Shown here: one piece after another, positions 1-8,492 of the stretch
Numbering within the stretch: the first letter of the stretch is position 1
Layout: each line of letters starts with the position of its first letter
Made by a program: the position numbers and the translations under genes
Assembly (NCBI RefSeq): GCF_963677725.1
Contig: NZ_OY782507.1
Coordinates: 1,984,001-2,048,000 of the forward strand
DNA: 64,000 bases
Direction of reading: 5' to 3'
From: an uncultured Cohaesibacter sp.
GTDB lineage: Bacteria; Pseudomonadota; Alphaproteobacteria; Rhizobiales; Cohaesibacteraceae
Notes under the pieces: model-generated
Told to the model about the DNA's origin: nothing
What the model saw: the letters and a program-made list of their open reading frames with translations, nothing else
Databases searched by the model: none

Positions 1-443
1 AGAAATTCACCCAAGCCTCTGAGAAAGACCATCATGGCCAACGACACCAGAATCGGGTGTGCGCCGATATAGGCGACAATTGCGCCGATGACGGCACCGG
101 CCAGCATCCCAACCGCAATGGCAGCAATGACGCCAATGATAAAAGCCTCGATGCCAGCGTCCGGGCCACCAAATTGCAGCAGAACCCAAGCCAGCGTCAG
201 CCCTGAAATATTGGCGGTATAGATGATTGCCAGATTGAGCCCGCCAGACAGGAGTGGCCCAAGCATGGCAAGGGTCAAAAAGCCAAGCAATGGCAATTGA
301 TATCCCATGGAAGACAGGCTGGGGGCAGTCAGGAACTGAGGCGCGGCCAGACTGAAAGTTCCACCGATCAACAGCAGCAACACCAGCAGGCTGGCAGTTT
401 CAGAGCCGAAGATAGAGGTGCCTTTTGAAGGTTTCTTGCTCAT
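1..443 (-). CDS. Sugar ABC transporter permease (ribose/RbsC class), 3' end cut by window
   Basis: This is an inner-membrane permease of the ribose/BPD_transp_2 class, carrying sugar through the membrane as half of a permease pair. Only the first 147 residues are present because the gene runs off the left edge. The protein starts MSKKPSKGT, then has several long hydrophobic segments and a typical 'LSGGLNLAIIYTANISG' stretch, the counterpart of the AGIDLSVGS loop of RbsC. The ATG at 441-443 overlaps the TGA of the upstream permease (ATGA), so the two are translationally coupled. It is the fourth gene of a minus-strand operon: binding protein, ATPase, permease, permease. The substrate is inferred from the fuculose genes alongside. 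The family is certain; the substrate is not. Confidence 0.88.
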   Translation of the reverse strand, partial: MSKKPSKGTSIFGSETASLLVLLLLIGGTFSLAAPQFLTAPSLSSMGYQLPLLGFLTLAMLGPLLSGGLNLAIIYTANISGLTLAWVLLQFGGPDAGIEAFIIGVIAAIAVGMLAGAVIGAIVAYIGAHPILVSLAMMVFLRGLGEF

Positions 444-1435
444 TTTGCTGCCTCCCTTCCGAGTTTGAAGAGATCGGAGAAATTGACGTTCGATGTGGAG
501 ATCGCCACGAGAATGGCGGCACCAATGATCATCTGGAAGGCGAAAGGCGACACGCCGAGCAGGTTGAGGCCATTCTGGGTCACGGCGACAAACATCACGC
601 CAATGACACAGCCAAGGATCGACCCCTTGCCGCCGCCAAGGCGGGCACCCCCCAAGACCACAGCGGCAAGGACATCCAGCTCGCGACCGAACAGGGCGTT
701 GGGAACCACTTCCTGCACGATATTGACCTGCATGAGACCGGCAATCCCTGCCATCATGCCCATCCAGCCAAAGGCCAGCGCCTGCATGGCAGCCAGATTG
801 ACCCCGGCCCGCCGCGCCCCTTCGGGATTGTCGCCAAAGGCATATAGCTGTCGGCCAAGGTTGGTGCGGCGAATGAGGATCCATGTGGCAATGACGCAGA
901 CAATCATCACTCCGACCGAGAGATTGAGCTCGGCCCAAGAACCATCGGCCAGTTCATGCTCGAAAATAAAGATTCGATCGGTCAGCCAATCGGGCAGATC
1001 ATAGATGCTGCGGCCCTTGGTGAAGAACATCAGCAGGCCGAAAAAAGCATTGTAGGTGGCGATGGTGATGACGATCGTGACCACCCGGAAGGTGTGGATC
1101 AGGATCATGTTGATCAGGCCAAGGCCGATGCCAATGACGGCACAGATGGCAAGGCCAACAACCCAGTTGCCGCCACCAAGGGAGAAAAGAATCTGGACGC
1201 CGACATATTGCACCACCGAGGATGCCACGGCGAAGGAAATGTCGATCCCGCCTGCAATCAGCACAACGAGCAGGCCAACGGCCCAGATGAGGTTGATCGC
1301 ATTGTTGTTGAGAAGCGAGGTCAGATTGACCAAGGTGAAGAAAGTGTCTGTCAAAACGGACAGAGCAAGGCAGATGGCTAGAAGGACCACGGCCATGCGG
1401 ACTTCGATCTTGTTGTCACGCAGGAAGCTATGCAT
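440..1435 (-). CDS. Sugar ABC transporter permease (ribose/RbsC class)
   Basis: A 331-residue inner-membrane permease of the RbsC family. The protein shows about eight or more hydrophobic segments and the family loop 'LIAGGIDISFAVASSV' near residue 60. The conserved 'VVLGGARLGGGKGSILG' lies in the C-terminal third. I chose the ATG at 1435 (MHSFLRDNK) because it overlaps the stop of the upstream ATPase as ATGCATAG; the longer open frame upstream lies inside the ATPase gene. The C-terminal stop overlaps the start of the second permease by four bases. It should form a heterodimeric channel with that second permease, driven by the ATPase encoded just upstream. Confidence 0.9.
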   Translation of the reverse strand: MHSFLRDNKIEVRMAVVLLAICLALSVLTDTFFTLVNLTSLLNNNAINLIWAVGLLVVLIAGGIDISFAVASSVVQYVGVQILFSLGGGNWVVGLAICAVIGIGLGLINMILIHTFRVVTIVITIATYNAFFGLLMFFTKGRSIYDLPDWLTDRIFIFEHELADGSWAELNLSVGVMIVCVIATWILIRRTNLGRQLYAFGDNPEGARRAGVNLAAMQALAFGWMGMMAGIAGLMQVNIVQEVVPNALFGRELDVLAAVVLGGARLGGGKGSILGCVIGVMFVAVTQNGLNLLGVSPFAFQMIIGAAILVAISTSNVNFSDLFKLGREAAK

Positions 1436-2933
1436 AGATCCGCTCCTCCAGCTGTGGCACCGTAATGTCGTGGGGATTGTATTCATCAATGATGCGGCCA
1501 TCGGCCATATGCAGAATGCGGTCCGAATGGAACATCACCTCGGTGACTTCGTCTGAGATGAGCAGAATGGCAAGACCATTCTCGGCCAGCCTGCGCACAA
1601 TGCGGAAGATCCCGGCGCGGGCACCAACATCGACGCCGACCGTCGGGCTGTCGAGAATGAGCAATTTCGGATCGGTTGCCAGCCATTTGGCCAGAACCAC
1701 CTTCTGCTGGTTGCCACCGGACAAGGACGAAATCGGGTCGTCCTGATGGCCAATCTTGACACCAAGATCCTTGATCCAGCTGCTGACCAACTGTTCTTTC
1801 TTGGTCATGGAAATGAGCGGCACTTTCATTAAGAGCTTTTGCAGCACCGAGATGACTGTATTGTCGGCAATGGATTGCTTTTGCAGCAAGCCCAACGTCA
1901 ACCGATCTTCGGAGACATAGGCCATGCCCTTGCGGATTGCTTCACGGATGGAGGATGGAGCATAGGACTGACCGTCAAGGGTCATCGAGCCGCTGTCGTT
2001 TTTTGTCATACCCATCAGCGCATGGGCCAGTTCAGTGCGGCCTGCGCCGATCAAGCCTGTGAGGCCAACCACTTCGCCAGCCCGGATTGTAAAGGAGACA
2101 TCCTCGAACTCGCCGTTGCGGCTGAGATGGGAAATGTCCAGAACAGGCTCGGCGTCGGTCAGGGTACGAGCATCGACGGAATGTTCGATGGTCTGTCCGG
2201 TCATCAATTCCCCAAGCTTGGCCTGGGTCATGTTTTCGGTTGAATAGACGCCGACCAGTTTGCCATCCCTCAGAACAGTGACGCGCGAGGCAATGTCGAT
2301 CACCTCGGCCAGACGATGGCTGACAAAGACCACGGCCACTCCATCGGCCGACAATTTGCGGACAATGGCCAGCAAAGCGTCGGTTTCCGACTGAGTGAGA
2401 GAAGCGGTCGGCTCATCCATGAAAATCAGTTTGGCATCATTCATCAAGGAGCGGGCGATGGCCACGATCTGTCGCTGCGCAATCGGCAGCTCTTCCAAAG
2501 CCATGTCCATATCAAGGGTCACGCCGAGCCGTTCAAGAACTACGATTGCGCGCTCACGCATTTTGGCACGATTGACACCGCGCGGTCGCAAACCGACCAG
2601 ATCATCAAAAGCGATATTTTCCTGAACGCTCATGTGGGGGAAAAGCGCCAGATCCTGCCAGATGACCGAAACGCCCTTGCTGCGGGCCTGAGTGGGGGAA
2701 ATGGAACCAAGCTGTTCGCCAAACAGCTCTATTTTATCCGCCTGTTCGGGCTGATAGACACCGGTGATGACCTTGATGAGCGTGGATTTGCCGCAGCCAT
2801 TTTCGCCGGCGAGACAATGAACTTCGCCTGCCAGAACTTCGAAATCCACATTATCGAGTGCTTGCAAACCACCGAATGCCTTGGAGATGCCCTTCAGACG
2901 CAGCGCGAATTGTTCGCTGTTGCCATACGTCAT
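1428..2933 (-). CDS. Sugar ABC transporter ATP-binding protein (RbsA/MglA class, two ATPase domains)
   Basis: A 501-residue cytoplasmic ATPase with two fused nucleotide-binding domains, as in RbsA and MglA. The first domain has Walker A 'GENGCGKST' near residue 45 and Walker B 'LIFMDEPTASL'. The second has the degenerate P-loop 'GLIGAGRTEL' and the signature 'LSGGNQQKVVLAKWL'. That asymmetry is normal for this class. It powers the two permeases downstream (overlap of 8 bases with the first). The start at 2933 is preceded by AAGGT about 11 bases away. It is separated from the binding-protein gene by a strong terminator-like hairpin, so its expression is probably lower than that of the binding protein. 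Confidence 0.93.
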   Translation of the reverse strand: MTYGNSEQFALRLKGISKAFGGLQALDNVDFEVLAGEVHCLAGENGCGKSTLIKVITGVYQPEQADKIELFGEQLGSISPTQARSKGVSVIWQDLALFPHMSVQENIAFDDLVGLRPRGVNRAKMRERAIVVLERLGVTLDMDMALEELPIAQRQIVAIARSLMNDAKLIFMDEPTASLTQSETDALLAIVRKLSADGVAVVFVSHRLAEVIDIASRVTVLRDGKLVGVYSTENMTQAKLGELMTGQTIEHSVDARTLTDAEPVLDISHLSRNGEFEDVSFTIRAGEVVGLTGLIGAGRTELAHALMGMTKNDSGSMTLDGQSYAPSSIREAIRKGMAYVSEDRLTLGLLQKQSIADNTVISVLQKLLMKVPLISMTKKEQLVSSWIKDLGVKIGHQDDPISSLSGGNQQKVVLAKWLATDPKLLILDSPTVGVDVGARAGIFRIVRRLAENGLAILLISDEVTEVMFHSDRILHMADGRIIDEYNPHDITVPQLEERIYA

Positions 2934-2952
2934 TGTATCGTGACCTTGTGAG

Positions 2953-3003
2953 AAAAAGGGCGCGCGAGATAGCCCTTAGTCTTTGTTGCTTTCTCGCGCG
3001 CCC
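2953..3003 (-). terminator. Stem-loop with U-run between binding-protein and ATPase genes
   Basis: The arms GGGCGCGCGAGA (2958-2969) and TCTCGCGCGCCC (2992-3003) are a perfect 12-bp stem with a 22-base loop. Read on the minus strand the stem is followed by five Ts (2953-2957). It lies 21 bases after the stop of the binding-protein gene and before the ATPase gene, so it should act as a partial terminator or 3' stabiliser that raises binding-protein output. Confidence 0.8.
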
Positions 3004-3024
3004 GCTCTGCTGGGGAGGATTGCC

Positions 3025-4014
3025 TCAGAGGCCCATGTCGGCCAGACCGTCCACGGTGTCCTTGTTCACTTCGAGCAGGTTGTCGGTGATGATGTCACGC
3101 TCTTCAACCATTGGCTCGACGACGCCAAGACCGGGGATGTCCATGCCAGATTTCACTTCTTTGCCTTCGGCCAACATTTTGCCGAGGGTTACAAAGACTT
3201 CGCCAGCTTGCGCCGGGTTCCACATATAGCCACCCAAGAGAGTGCCCTTATGCACCATCTTGCGACCCTGTCCCGGAGAGAATGGGCCAAGCACGTGGAT
3301 TTTACCGGTCTTGCGGCGTTCTTCAACAGCGCGGCTTGCGCCGATCGGTCCCTGACTACCAAAAGCGAGGAAACCTTTGAGGTCGGGATTGGCTGCGATC
3401 AGATCAAGCGCGGTGGAGCGGCTGTCATCGACATTCTCAGCAACGCCATAACGCTCGCCGACCAGTTCGATTTCAGGGTGATTTTTCGCCATCCATGCGA
3501 TGGCAGCATCGGCCCATGCATTGTGCAGTGGCACAGTCAGAGAGCCAACAAAAACGGCATATTTGCCAGGGCCGTCGATTGTCTCGGCCAGCAGCTTGGC
3601 ATGTGCTTCACCAAAGCCGGTCGCGGAGGCCAACTCGAAGTTCCAGTCGACATTTTTCAGGCCCGGACCTTCATGGGAAATGACCTTGATGCCCGCGTCG
3701 CGCGCTTTTTTCAGCACCGGTTCCAGCGCCGCTTCATCATTTGGCACGACACCGATGACATCAACGCCCTTGGCGATCAGATCTTCAATGGCCTGAACCT
3801 GCAAAGCCGGGTCAGCGGAAACCGGGCCGATCATTTCTGCGTCAACACCGATTTCAGCGGCGCGCTTCTTGATGCCATTTTCCATGGCATTGAACCAGGG
3901 AATGCCACCGATCTTGACGACAACACCCATGGTTGGCTCGGCAGCGCTTGCACCCGTTGCAAGTCCGACAGCCAGAGCAAGGCCTGCAATGCAGCCCAAA
4001 AGTTTAGTCTTCAT
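3025..4014 (-). CDS. Periplasmic sugar-binding protein of an ABC importer (LsrB/RhaS-like)
   Basis: A 329-residue periplasmic binding protein (Peripla_BP_4 type) that captures a sugar for the permeases downstream. A signal peptide is clear: MKTKLLGC, a hydrophobic core, then cleavage near 'ASA-AEP' around residue 25. The mature start 'MGVVVKIGGIPWFNAMENGIKK' and the motif 'GPVSADPALQVQAIEDLIAKG' resemble the LsrB/RhaS (AI-2, rhamnose) branch more than RbsB. The ATG at 4014 has GGGAGG seven bases upstream. It is the first gene of the operon, divergent from a LacI regulator. The neighbouring fuculokinase and fuculose-phosphate aldolase suggest a 6-deoxysugar such as L-fucose or L-fuculose; this is inferred from context only. 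Confidence 0.88.
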   Translation of the reverse strand: MKTKLLGCIAGLALAVGLATGASAAEPTMGVVVKIGGIPWFNAMENGIKKRAAEIGVDAEMIGPVSADPALQVQAIEDLIAKGVDVIGVVPNDEAALEPVLKKARDAGIKVISHEGPGLKNVDWNFELASATGFGEAHAKLLAETIDGPGKYAVFVGSLTVPLHNAWADAAIAWMAKNHPEIELVGERYGVAENVDDSRSTALDLIAANPDLKGFLAFGSQGPIGASRAVEERRKTGKIHVLGPFSPGQGRKMVHKGTLLGGYMWNPAQAGEVFVTLGKMLAEGKEVKSGMDIPGLGVVEPMVEERDIITDNLLEVNKDTVDGLADMGL

Positions 4015-4063
4015 AGTCTACCTCCCAGATGTGGATTCGGCCTGCTTCGTCAGGCGAATCTGA

Positions 4064-4152
4064 ACAATCGATTGTGCAATCTTACAACTAAAAATCACAC
4101 TGGTGCTTTCTCACAGCCAGTTTGGCTCTTCTCCCTTTTTGCACAATCGATA
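4064..4152. promoter_or_regulatory. Two LacI-type operator sites in the divergent promoter region
   Basis: The gap between the binding-protein gene and the LacI gene carries a 12-bp perfect palindrome ACAATCGATTGT at 4064-4075, inside ATCGATTGTGCAA (4067-4079). The same sequence occurs inverted at 4139-4151 (TTGCACAATCGAT). The combined consensus would be TTGCACAATCGATTGTGCAA, with the central CG expected of LacI-family operators. The two sites are about 75 bases apart, suiting looping or control of both divergent promoters. The assignment to the adjacent LacI protein is inferred. Confidence 0.6.
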
Positions 4153-4229
4153 TTTCACATTAAGCCAAAAATGATTTACGCTGTCAACATGTTCATCACC
4201 GGCACAATGAGAAAGACAATCCGGCCATC

Positions 4230-5267
4230 ATGAAACGAACGCCCAAAAGCACGATTTATGACATTGCAGAGAAGGCGGAAGCCTCCCCTTCCACAGTCAG
4301 CGCCGCTCTCAATGGAACCTGGAAAAACCGCAGAATTCGGCAAGAAACGGCTGACCGCATCATCGCAATCGCTCGGGAATTTGGTTATTCAGCCAATTTG
4401 CAGGCCCGTGGATTACGCACGGCACGCTCTGGTTTGGTTGCCTTGCTGATGCCAGATTACAACCGCTTCTTTTCCAGTTTGGCCGAAACATTTTCCCTGC
4501 GCGTCCGTCAAAATGGCCTATGCCCGGTGATCGTTTCCACAGATCGCGATCGGGAAGAGGAACTCTCCACAGTTGAAAGTCTTGCCTCATACAATATTGA
4601 TGCGCTGTTTGTTGTTGGTGCATCGAGCCCGGAAGACATCAGTCGCTATTGCCAACAGGCGCATATTGACCATGTTTTCATTGACCAGCCTTGCAGTCTT
4701 GCACCCTCAGTGGTGACGGATCACGCGGCGGGCGCGCGGGCCTTGACGCGCGAAATTCTCGACAGCCGCAAGCCATTGGGCATTGCAAGGCGCGATCGCC
4801 CCTATTTCATCGGTGGGGACGCCAATTTACCCGCAACGGCTCTGCGCATCGAGAGCTTTCGCAAAATCGTCAAAGAGCGCCTTGAGGTATGCGAGGATGA
4901 TCAGGTGATTGCGTGCGGCTACGAGTTGGAAAATGCCGAGCAGGAAATCAAGTGTCTCTATGATCAGCTAGGCGGTTTGCCAAGTGCCTTGTTCATCAAT
5001 TCCCTGACAGTCTTTGAAGGCATATTGCGTTTTCTCATCACGATTCCCGAGGAGGAAATCCGCGTCTGCTCTCTTGGCTGTTTTGACTATGAACCATTTG
5101 GCAGCTTGTTGCGCTTCCCTGTACACATGATCCGTCAGCGCCACAAGGAGCTGATCGACCGGGCGTTTCAACTGCTTGATGACGGCTCCGATCCGGGCAC
5201 GTTGATCCAGGTGAAACCGCAACTCTACAAAGCGATGGATGCAGCTCCGCATCGGCTGGAAGATTAA
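4230..5267 (+). CDS. LacI-family transcriptional regulator
   Basis: A 345-residue sugar-responsive DNA-binding protein. The N-terminus has the LacI helix-turn-helix and hinge: 'STIYDIAEKAEASPSTVSAALNG' from about residue 6, with hinge region 'SANLQARGLRT'. The rest is a periplasmic-binding-protein-like effector domain beginning 'SGLVALLMPDYNRFFSSLAETF'. It is divergent from the ABC importer operon, and paired palindromic sites lie between the two, so it most likely controls the importer and itself. It ends 36 bases before the convergent fuculokinase gene. The effector is unknown; the transported sugar or its phosphate is the simplest guess. Confidence 0.92.
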   Translation: MKRTPKSTIYDIAEKAEASPSTVSAALNGTWKNRRIRQETADRIIAIAREFGYSANLQARGLRTARSGLVALLMPDYNRFFSSLAETFSLRVRQNGLCPVIVSTDRDREEELSTVESLASYNIDALFVVGASSPEDISRYCQQAHIDHVFIDQPCSLAPSVVTDHAAGARALTREILDSRKPLGIARRDRPYFIGGDANLPATALRIESFRKIVKERLEVCEDDQVIACGYELENAEQEIKCLYDQLGGLPSALFINSLTVFEGILRFLITIPEEEIRVCSLGCFDYEPFGSLLRFPVHMIRQRHKELIDRAFQLLDDGSDPGTLIQVKPQLYKAMDAAPHRLED

Positions 5268-5303
5268 AGCGCACGGAGCCGCAGGTCGGGTGTTGATCGG
5301 GCC

Positions 5304-6704
5304 TTATTGCGGCATTGTCACATGGGCCTTCAAAGCATAAGCGTCGCGTGCCGCTTCCGCGCTTTGATAAATTCCGGCTCCTTGCATGGCCACCATAGAC
5401 GCCCCGAGCACAGTGGTTTCTGGCTCATCAAGCACATGGATCGGAAGGCCGAGCGCATTGGCTTTCAGCTGGGTCCAGAATTGATTTCGGGTTCCGCCAC
5501 CAACCAGAATCAGCTTTGACGCCTTGAATTGGCCGACCTGTTCCAACAGGGTCAGTCCCGTTTGCAGCCGCTTGACCAACCCATTCAAAGCCGCACGGAA
5601 AAAGATACCGCGATCGACATCCAGAGACAGGTTGGAGATTTCGCCCTTACCGACCAGCATGTCGGGATGGAACGTCATGCCCAGACATTCTTGCGGCGCT
5701 GCCATGGCATCGCGAATCATGACCTCATATTTCTCAGAGCCGGACAGGTCGGGATACATTACGCGGGCCACCCATTCGATGACAGCGGACGCCACATATT
5801 GATAGCCCGGCGTGAAATGTCCCTGTTTAACGTCCCACTCGCAGGTGAAGGCATCCTTGAAAATGTCCGCCGATGGCAGATCGATGGTGGCACAGCGGGC
5901 CATCAGGATTTCCCATGTGCCCGAAGACAGGACCGGTTGATCAGCGCTGGCGCCCGCTCCAAAGATGGCAAATTGCGTATCGTGACCGGCGGAGACAACC
6001 GGAACGCCTGCCTCCAGCCCCAGTTTGGTTGCCATATCCGGCAGCAGAGGGCCGATCACCTCACCGGGGAAAACCATTTCGGGGAACAAGGTGCGGCGCA
6101 CGCCGATTGCATCAAGGATCTCGGCGCTGAAATCCTGTGCCTGTAAATCAGTCATCTGGGATGTGCCAACCATGGTTGCGTCATTGGTCAGCCGTCCAGT
6201 CAGGCGGTGGGTGAAGAGCGAGCTGATGAAGAGGAAATGCTCTGCCCGGTCAAGCAGCTCGGGATGATTTTCTCGGAACCAGACAAATTTGTTCAATGTG
6301 TTGAAGGGAAAGCGACCAATGCCGCTCAACATCATCAAGCGGTCCGGGTCGATATAGCGCGATACATGATCCTGGGCCTCAAGGGTCCGGGTGCATTTCC
6401 AACTGATGACGGGATGAAGCAGCGCGCCATTGGCATCAAGGAAAGAGCCGTCCGCGCCGAATGTTGTGACCGTGACCGCCCGGATGCGCCCGGGGCCGAT
6501 CTCTTCGGCAACCCGCCGGGCACAGGCGGCCAACTTGTCGAACAATTGCTCGAAGGGCCAGTAATGCCAGTTTTCATGCTGCGGGTCGTTGACGGTCGCA
6601 TTTGCTTCAGCCGCGCGCGCCAGCACATTGCCATCGGGCCCAACCGCGATGGCCCGCACATTGGTGCTGCCACAATCGAGCACCAGAACAGCTTCTTCCC
6701 CCAT
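5304..6704 (-). CDS. fucK: L-fuculokinase (FGGY carbohydrate kinase)
   Basis: A 466-residue cytoplasmic kinase expected to phosphorylate L-fuculose to L-fuculose 1-phosphate with ATP. From memory of E. coli FucK the resemblance is close along the whole length: 'VLVLDCGSTNVRAIAV' at residues 6-21, 'AVTVTTFGADGSFLD', 'SWKCTRTLEAQD', 'FISSLFTHRLTGRLT', 'VVSAGHDTQFAIFGAGA', 'VLSSGTWEILMAR' and 'LILVGGGTRNQFWTQLKAN'. The start has a strong AAGGAGGA. It lies 47 bases downstream of a FucR-like regulator on the same strand and shares the cluster with fucA. Other FGGY kinases act on rhamnulose or AI-2, but the match to FucK looks clearly stronger. Confidence 0.88.
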   Translation of the reverse strand: MGEEAVLVLDCGSTNVRAIAVGPDGNVLARAAEANATVNDPQHENWHYWPFEQLFDKLAACARRVAEEIGPGRIRAVTVTTFGADGSFLDANGALLHPVISWKCTRTLEAQDHVSRYIDPDRLMMLSGIGRFPFNTLNKFVWFRENHPELLDRAEHFLFISSLFTHRLTGRLTNDATMVGTSQMTDLQAQDFSAEILDAIGVRRTLFPEMVFPGEVIGPLLPDMATKLGLEAGVPVVSAGHDTQFAIFGAGASADQPVLSSGTWEILMARCATIDLPSADIFKDAFTCEWDVKQGHFTPGYQYVASAVIEWVARVMYPDLSGSEKYEVMIRDAMAAPQECLGMTFHPDMLVGKGEISNLSLDVDRGIFFRAALNGLVKRLQTGLTLLEQVGQFKASKLILVGGGTRNQFWTQLKANALGLPIHVLDEPETTVLGASMVAMQGAGIYQSAEAARDAYALKAHVTMPQ

Positions 6705-6751
6705 AGTCTCCTCCTTGGCGGTGACTTCATTTCAGCATTCAGGCCCTGCCA

Positions 6752-7474
6752 TCAATTTTCTGGCAGAGATCCGATAACACCGTCTTCATTGATCCGACAA
6801 TGGATCCGCCCTGCATCCGCAATCTGCATGAAACCGCCGCGCCCTTCCTTGCTTTTGTCGCAAAGCAAAACATGGTCGCGTGCGCTGCGGCGCATGGCCC
6901 GCTTGACCCCGGCATTCAGGGCATTGCTGTCCCAAGCGCCACTCTCCTTGATGAAGCCGGCGCAGGAATAGAAGCAAAGATCCGCCTGAAATTCGTGGAT
7001 GTGATCGACGGCGATGGCGCCCAGAAAGGCCCCGTATTTTTCGTAATAACGGCCGCCCACGCCAATCACCTTGATCTTGGGTTTATGGACAAGGTCAAAG
7101 ACAATGCGCAGAGAATTGGTAATCACCGTCAAGGGCATGTCGGGCAGCATTCGGGCAAGATACCAACAACTCGAGCTTGGATCGAGCATCAGCGTCTGGT
7201 CTGGACGAATGAGAGGCAGCGCATGGTGGGCCATTGCTTCCTTGGCCTCGGAATTTTGAGATTGGCGTGAACCGAAGGCTAGCACGTCGTGACTGTCAAG
7301 CAAAGAGGAGGCACCACCATGGGTCCGTCGCAAATAGCCCTGCTCTTCCAGCAAACGCAGATCACGGCGGATCGTTTCCACCGCCACGCCAAATTGCGCC
7401 GATAGATCAGCCACGCTGATCGACCCGAGATGATCCACCCGATTGACGATGTCTTTCAAACGGTCTGGCAACAT
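6752..7474 (-). CDS. fucR: DeoR-family regulator, FucR-like
   Basis: A 240-residue regulator. The N-terminal winged helix-turn-helix reads 'ISVADLSAQFGVAVETIRRDLRLLEEQGYLRRTHGGA' in outline, followed by a DeoR C-terminal sensor domain. Segments such as 'DPSSSCWYLARMLPDMPLTVITNS', 'GAWDSNALNAGVKRAM' and 'VLLCDKSK' resemble E. coli FucR, which responds to fuculose 1-phosphate. I chose the ATG at 7474, with GGAG six bases upstream; a TTG at 7486 is the alternative. It is co-directional with fucK and divergent from fucA. Whether it activates, as E. coli FucR does, or represses cannot be told from sequence. Confidence 0.85.
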   Translation of the reverse strand: MLPDRLKDIVNRVDHLGSISVADLSAQFGVAVETIRRDLRLLEEQGYLRRTHGGASSLLDSHDVLAFGSRQSQNSEAKEAMAHHALPLIRPDQTLMLDPSSSCWYLARMLPDMPLTVITNSLRIVFDLVHKPKIKVIGVGGRYYEKYGAFLGAIAVDHIHEFQADLCFYSCAGFIKESGAWDSNALNAGVKRAMRRSARDHVLLCDKSKEGRGGFMQIADAGRIHCRINEDGVIGSLPEN

Positions 7475-7488
7475 ACCCCACTCCAAAA

Positions 7489-7654
7489 TCGGTCAAATTC
7501 GGTCATAATCCTGTCACAGATTGCCGCATGAAGCAAGGCATTGAAACGCGATCAGATCAAGGGAAATAGCCAATAAATTCATAAAATCAACAACTAAAGG
7601 CGTATTTTTTGAAGAGCAGCAAATCGACACAAAAAATTCGGACCATTGCCGAAT
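7489..7654. promoter_or_regulatory. Probable FucR/DeoR operators between fucR and fucA
   Basis: Near the fucR start the heptamer TCGGTCA occurs twice in direct orientation, at 7489-7495 and 7499-7505, ten bases apart, as is common for DeoR-family sites. The core ATTCGG recurs closer to fucA as an inverted pair, ATTCGG at 7636-7641 and CCGAAT at 7649-7654, giving three copies in a 224-base gap. The positions suit control of both divergent genes. Assignment to the adjacent DeoR regulator is inferred. Confidence 0.45.
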
Positions 7655-7709
7655 CCGTATTCTCATGATAAAACGGGCATAAACAGTCACCTTCACTTGG
7701 AGCCTTGTC

Positions 7710-8360
7710 ATGTCCGACACGACCGAAATCCGCCAGAGCATCATTGATGCTTGCCTTGAAATGAATGCCAGTGGCCTTAATCAGGGGACGTCTGGCAATA
7801 TCAGCGTACGGCTTGATGACGGTATGCTCATCACCCCATCGGGCATTGCCTATAATCAATTGGTCCCTGACGATATCGTCCATGTGAAGGCCGACGGGTC
7901 TTATGGTGCCGATCAGGTGCCGTCGAGCGAATGGCGCTTCCATCTGGCATGCCTTGAAGCCCGCCCTGATGCCAATGCAGTGGTCCATAACCATGCCCAT
8001 CATGCCACGTGCGTCGGCATTCTCAACCGCCCCATCCCGGCCATTCACTACATGGTGGCAGCTGGTGGCGGATACACCATTCCTGTCATTGATTATGCCA
8101 CCTATGGCACACCGGAATTGTCGACACTGGTCCGCGATGGCATTGCGCAATCCAAAGCCATTCTGATGCGCCATCACGGCATGATCGCCACAGGCGCAAA
8201 TCTGGCGCAGGCCATGTGGTTGGCCGTGGAGATCGAAGCGCTCGCGCGGATGTGTCTTGAAGTGTTGCAAATCACAGACACGCCCCCGTGCCTGTCGGAT
8301 GCGGAGATCGATGTGGTTCTGAAAAAATTCGAAAGCTACGGTTTGCGCGAGAAGGACTGA
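7710..8360 (+). CDS. fucA: L-fuculose-1-phosphate aldolase
   Basis: A 216-residue class II aldolase that splits L-fuculose 1-phosphate into dihydroxyacetone phosphate and L-lactaldehyde. The residues that act in E. coli FucA are present and at nearly the same numbers: Glu74 in 'SSEWRFH', His93 and His95 in 'VVHNHAHH', and His156 in 'RHHGM', which are the catalytic acid and the zinc ligands. The length matches the family (about 215). 'ECLEMN..GLNQGTSGNISVR' is the usual N-terminal phosphate-binding region. The ATG at 7710 has GGAG nine bases upstream. It is transcribed away from fucR and fucK. The isomerase FucI, needed to start from L-fucose, is not seen in the window. Confidence 0.93.
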   Translation: MSDTTEIRQSIIDACLEMNASGLNQGTSGNISVRLDDGMLITPSGIAYNQLVPDDIVHVKADGSYGADQVPSSEWRFHLACLEARPDANAVVHNHAHHATCVGILNRPIPAIHYMVAAGGGYTIPVIDYATYGTPELSTLVRDGIAQSKAILMRHHGMIATGANLAQAMWLAVEIEALARMCLEVLQITDTPPCLSDAEIDVVLKKFESYGLREKD

Positions 8361-8467
8361 CCAAACCGGTCAGCCTTGGCAAGAAGCGCGGCTGGATGGC
8401 GTTGGAATCGGCGACATAAGAACCATTTTGCGCGATTCCGTTTGACGGATGCAGTTGGGCGCATTAC

Positions 8468-8485
8468 TTCCTCTGATCAGAGGAA
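8468..8485. promoter_or_regulatory. 18-bp perfect palindrome overlapping the marR ribosome-binding site
   Basis: TTCCTCTGATCAGAGGAA reads the same on both strands and includes the GAGGAA ribosome-binding site of the MarR-family gene starting at 8493. A site this placed would let the protein block its own transcription or translation start, a usual MarR arrangement. The 12-bp core CTCTGATCAGAG recurs upstream of the glpV-like gene at 46506-46517. Confidence 0.6.
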
Positions 8486-8492
8486 TTGTTTT

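Noticed and set aside
2983-4233. 416-codon open frame on the plus strand
   Set aside because: Antisense to the sugar-binding protein gene; composition is that of a shadow frame.
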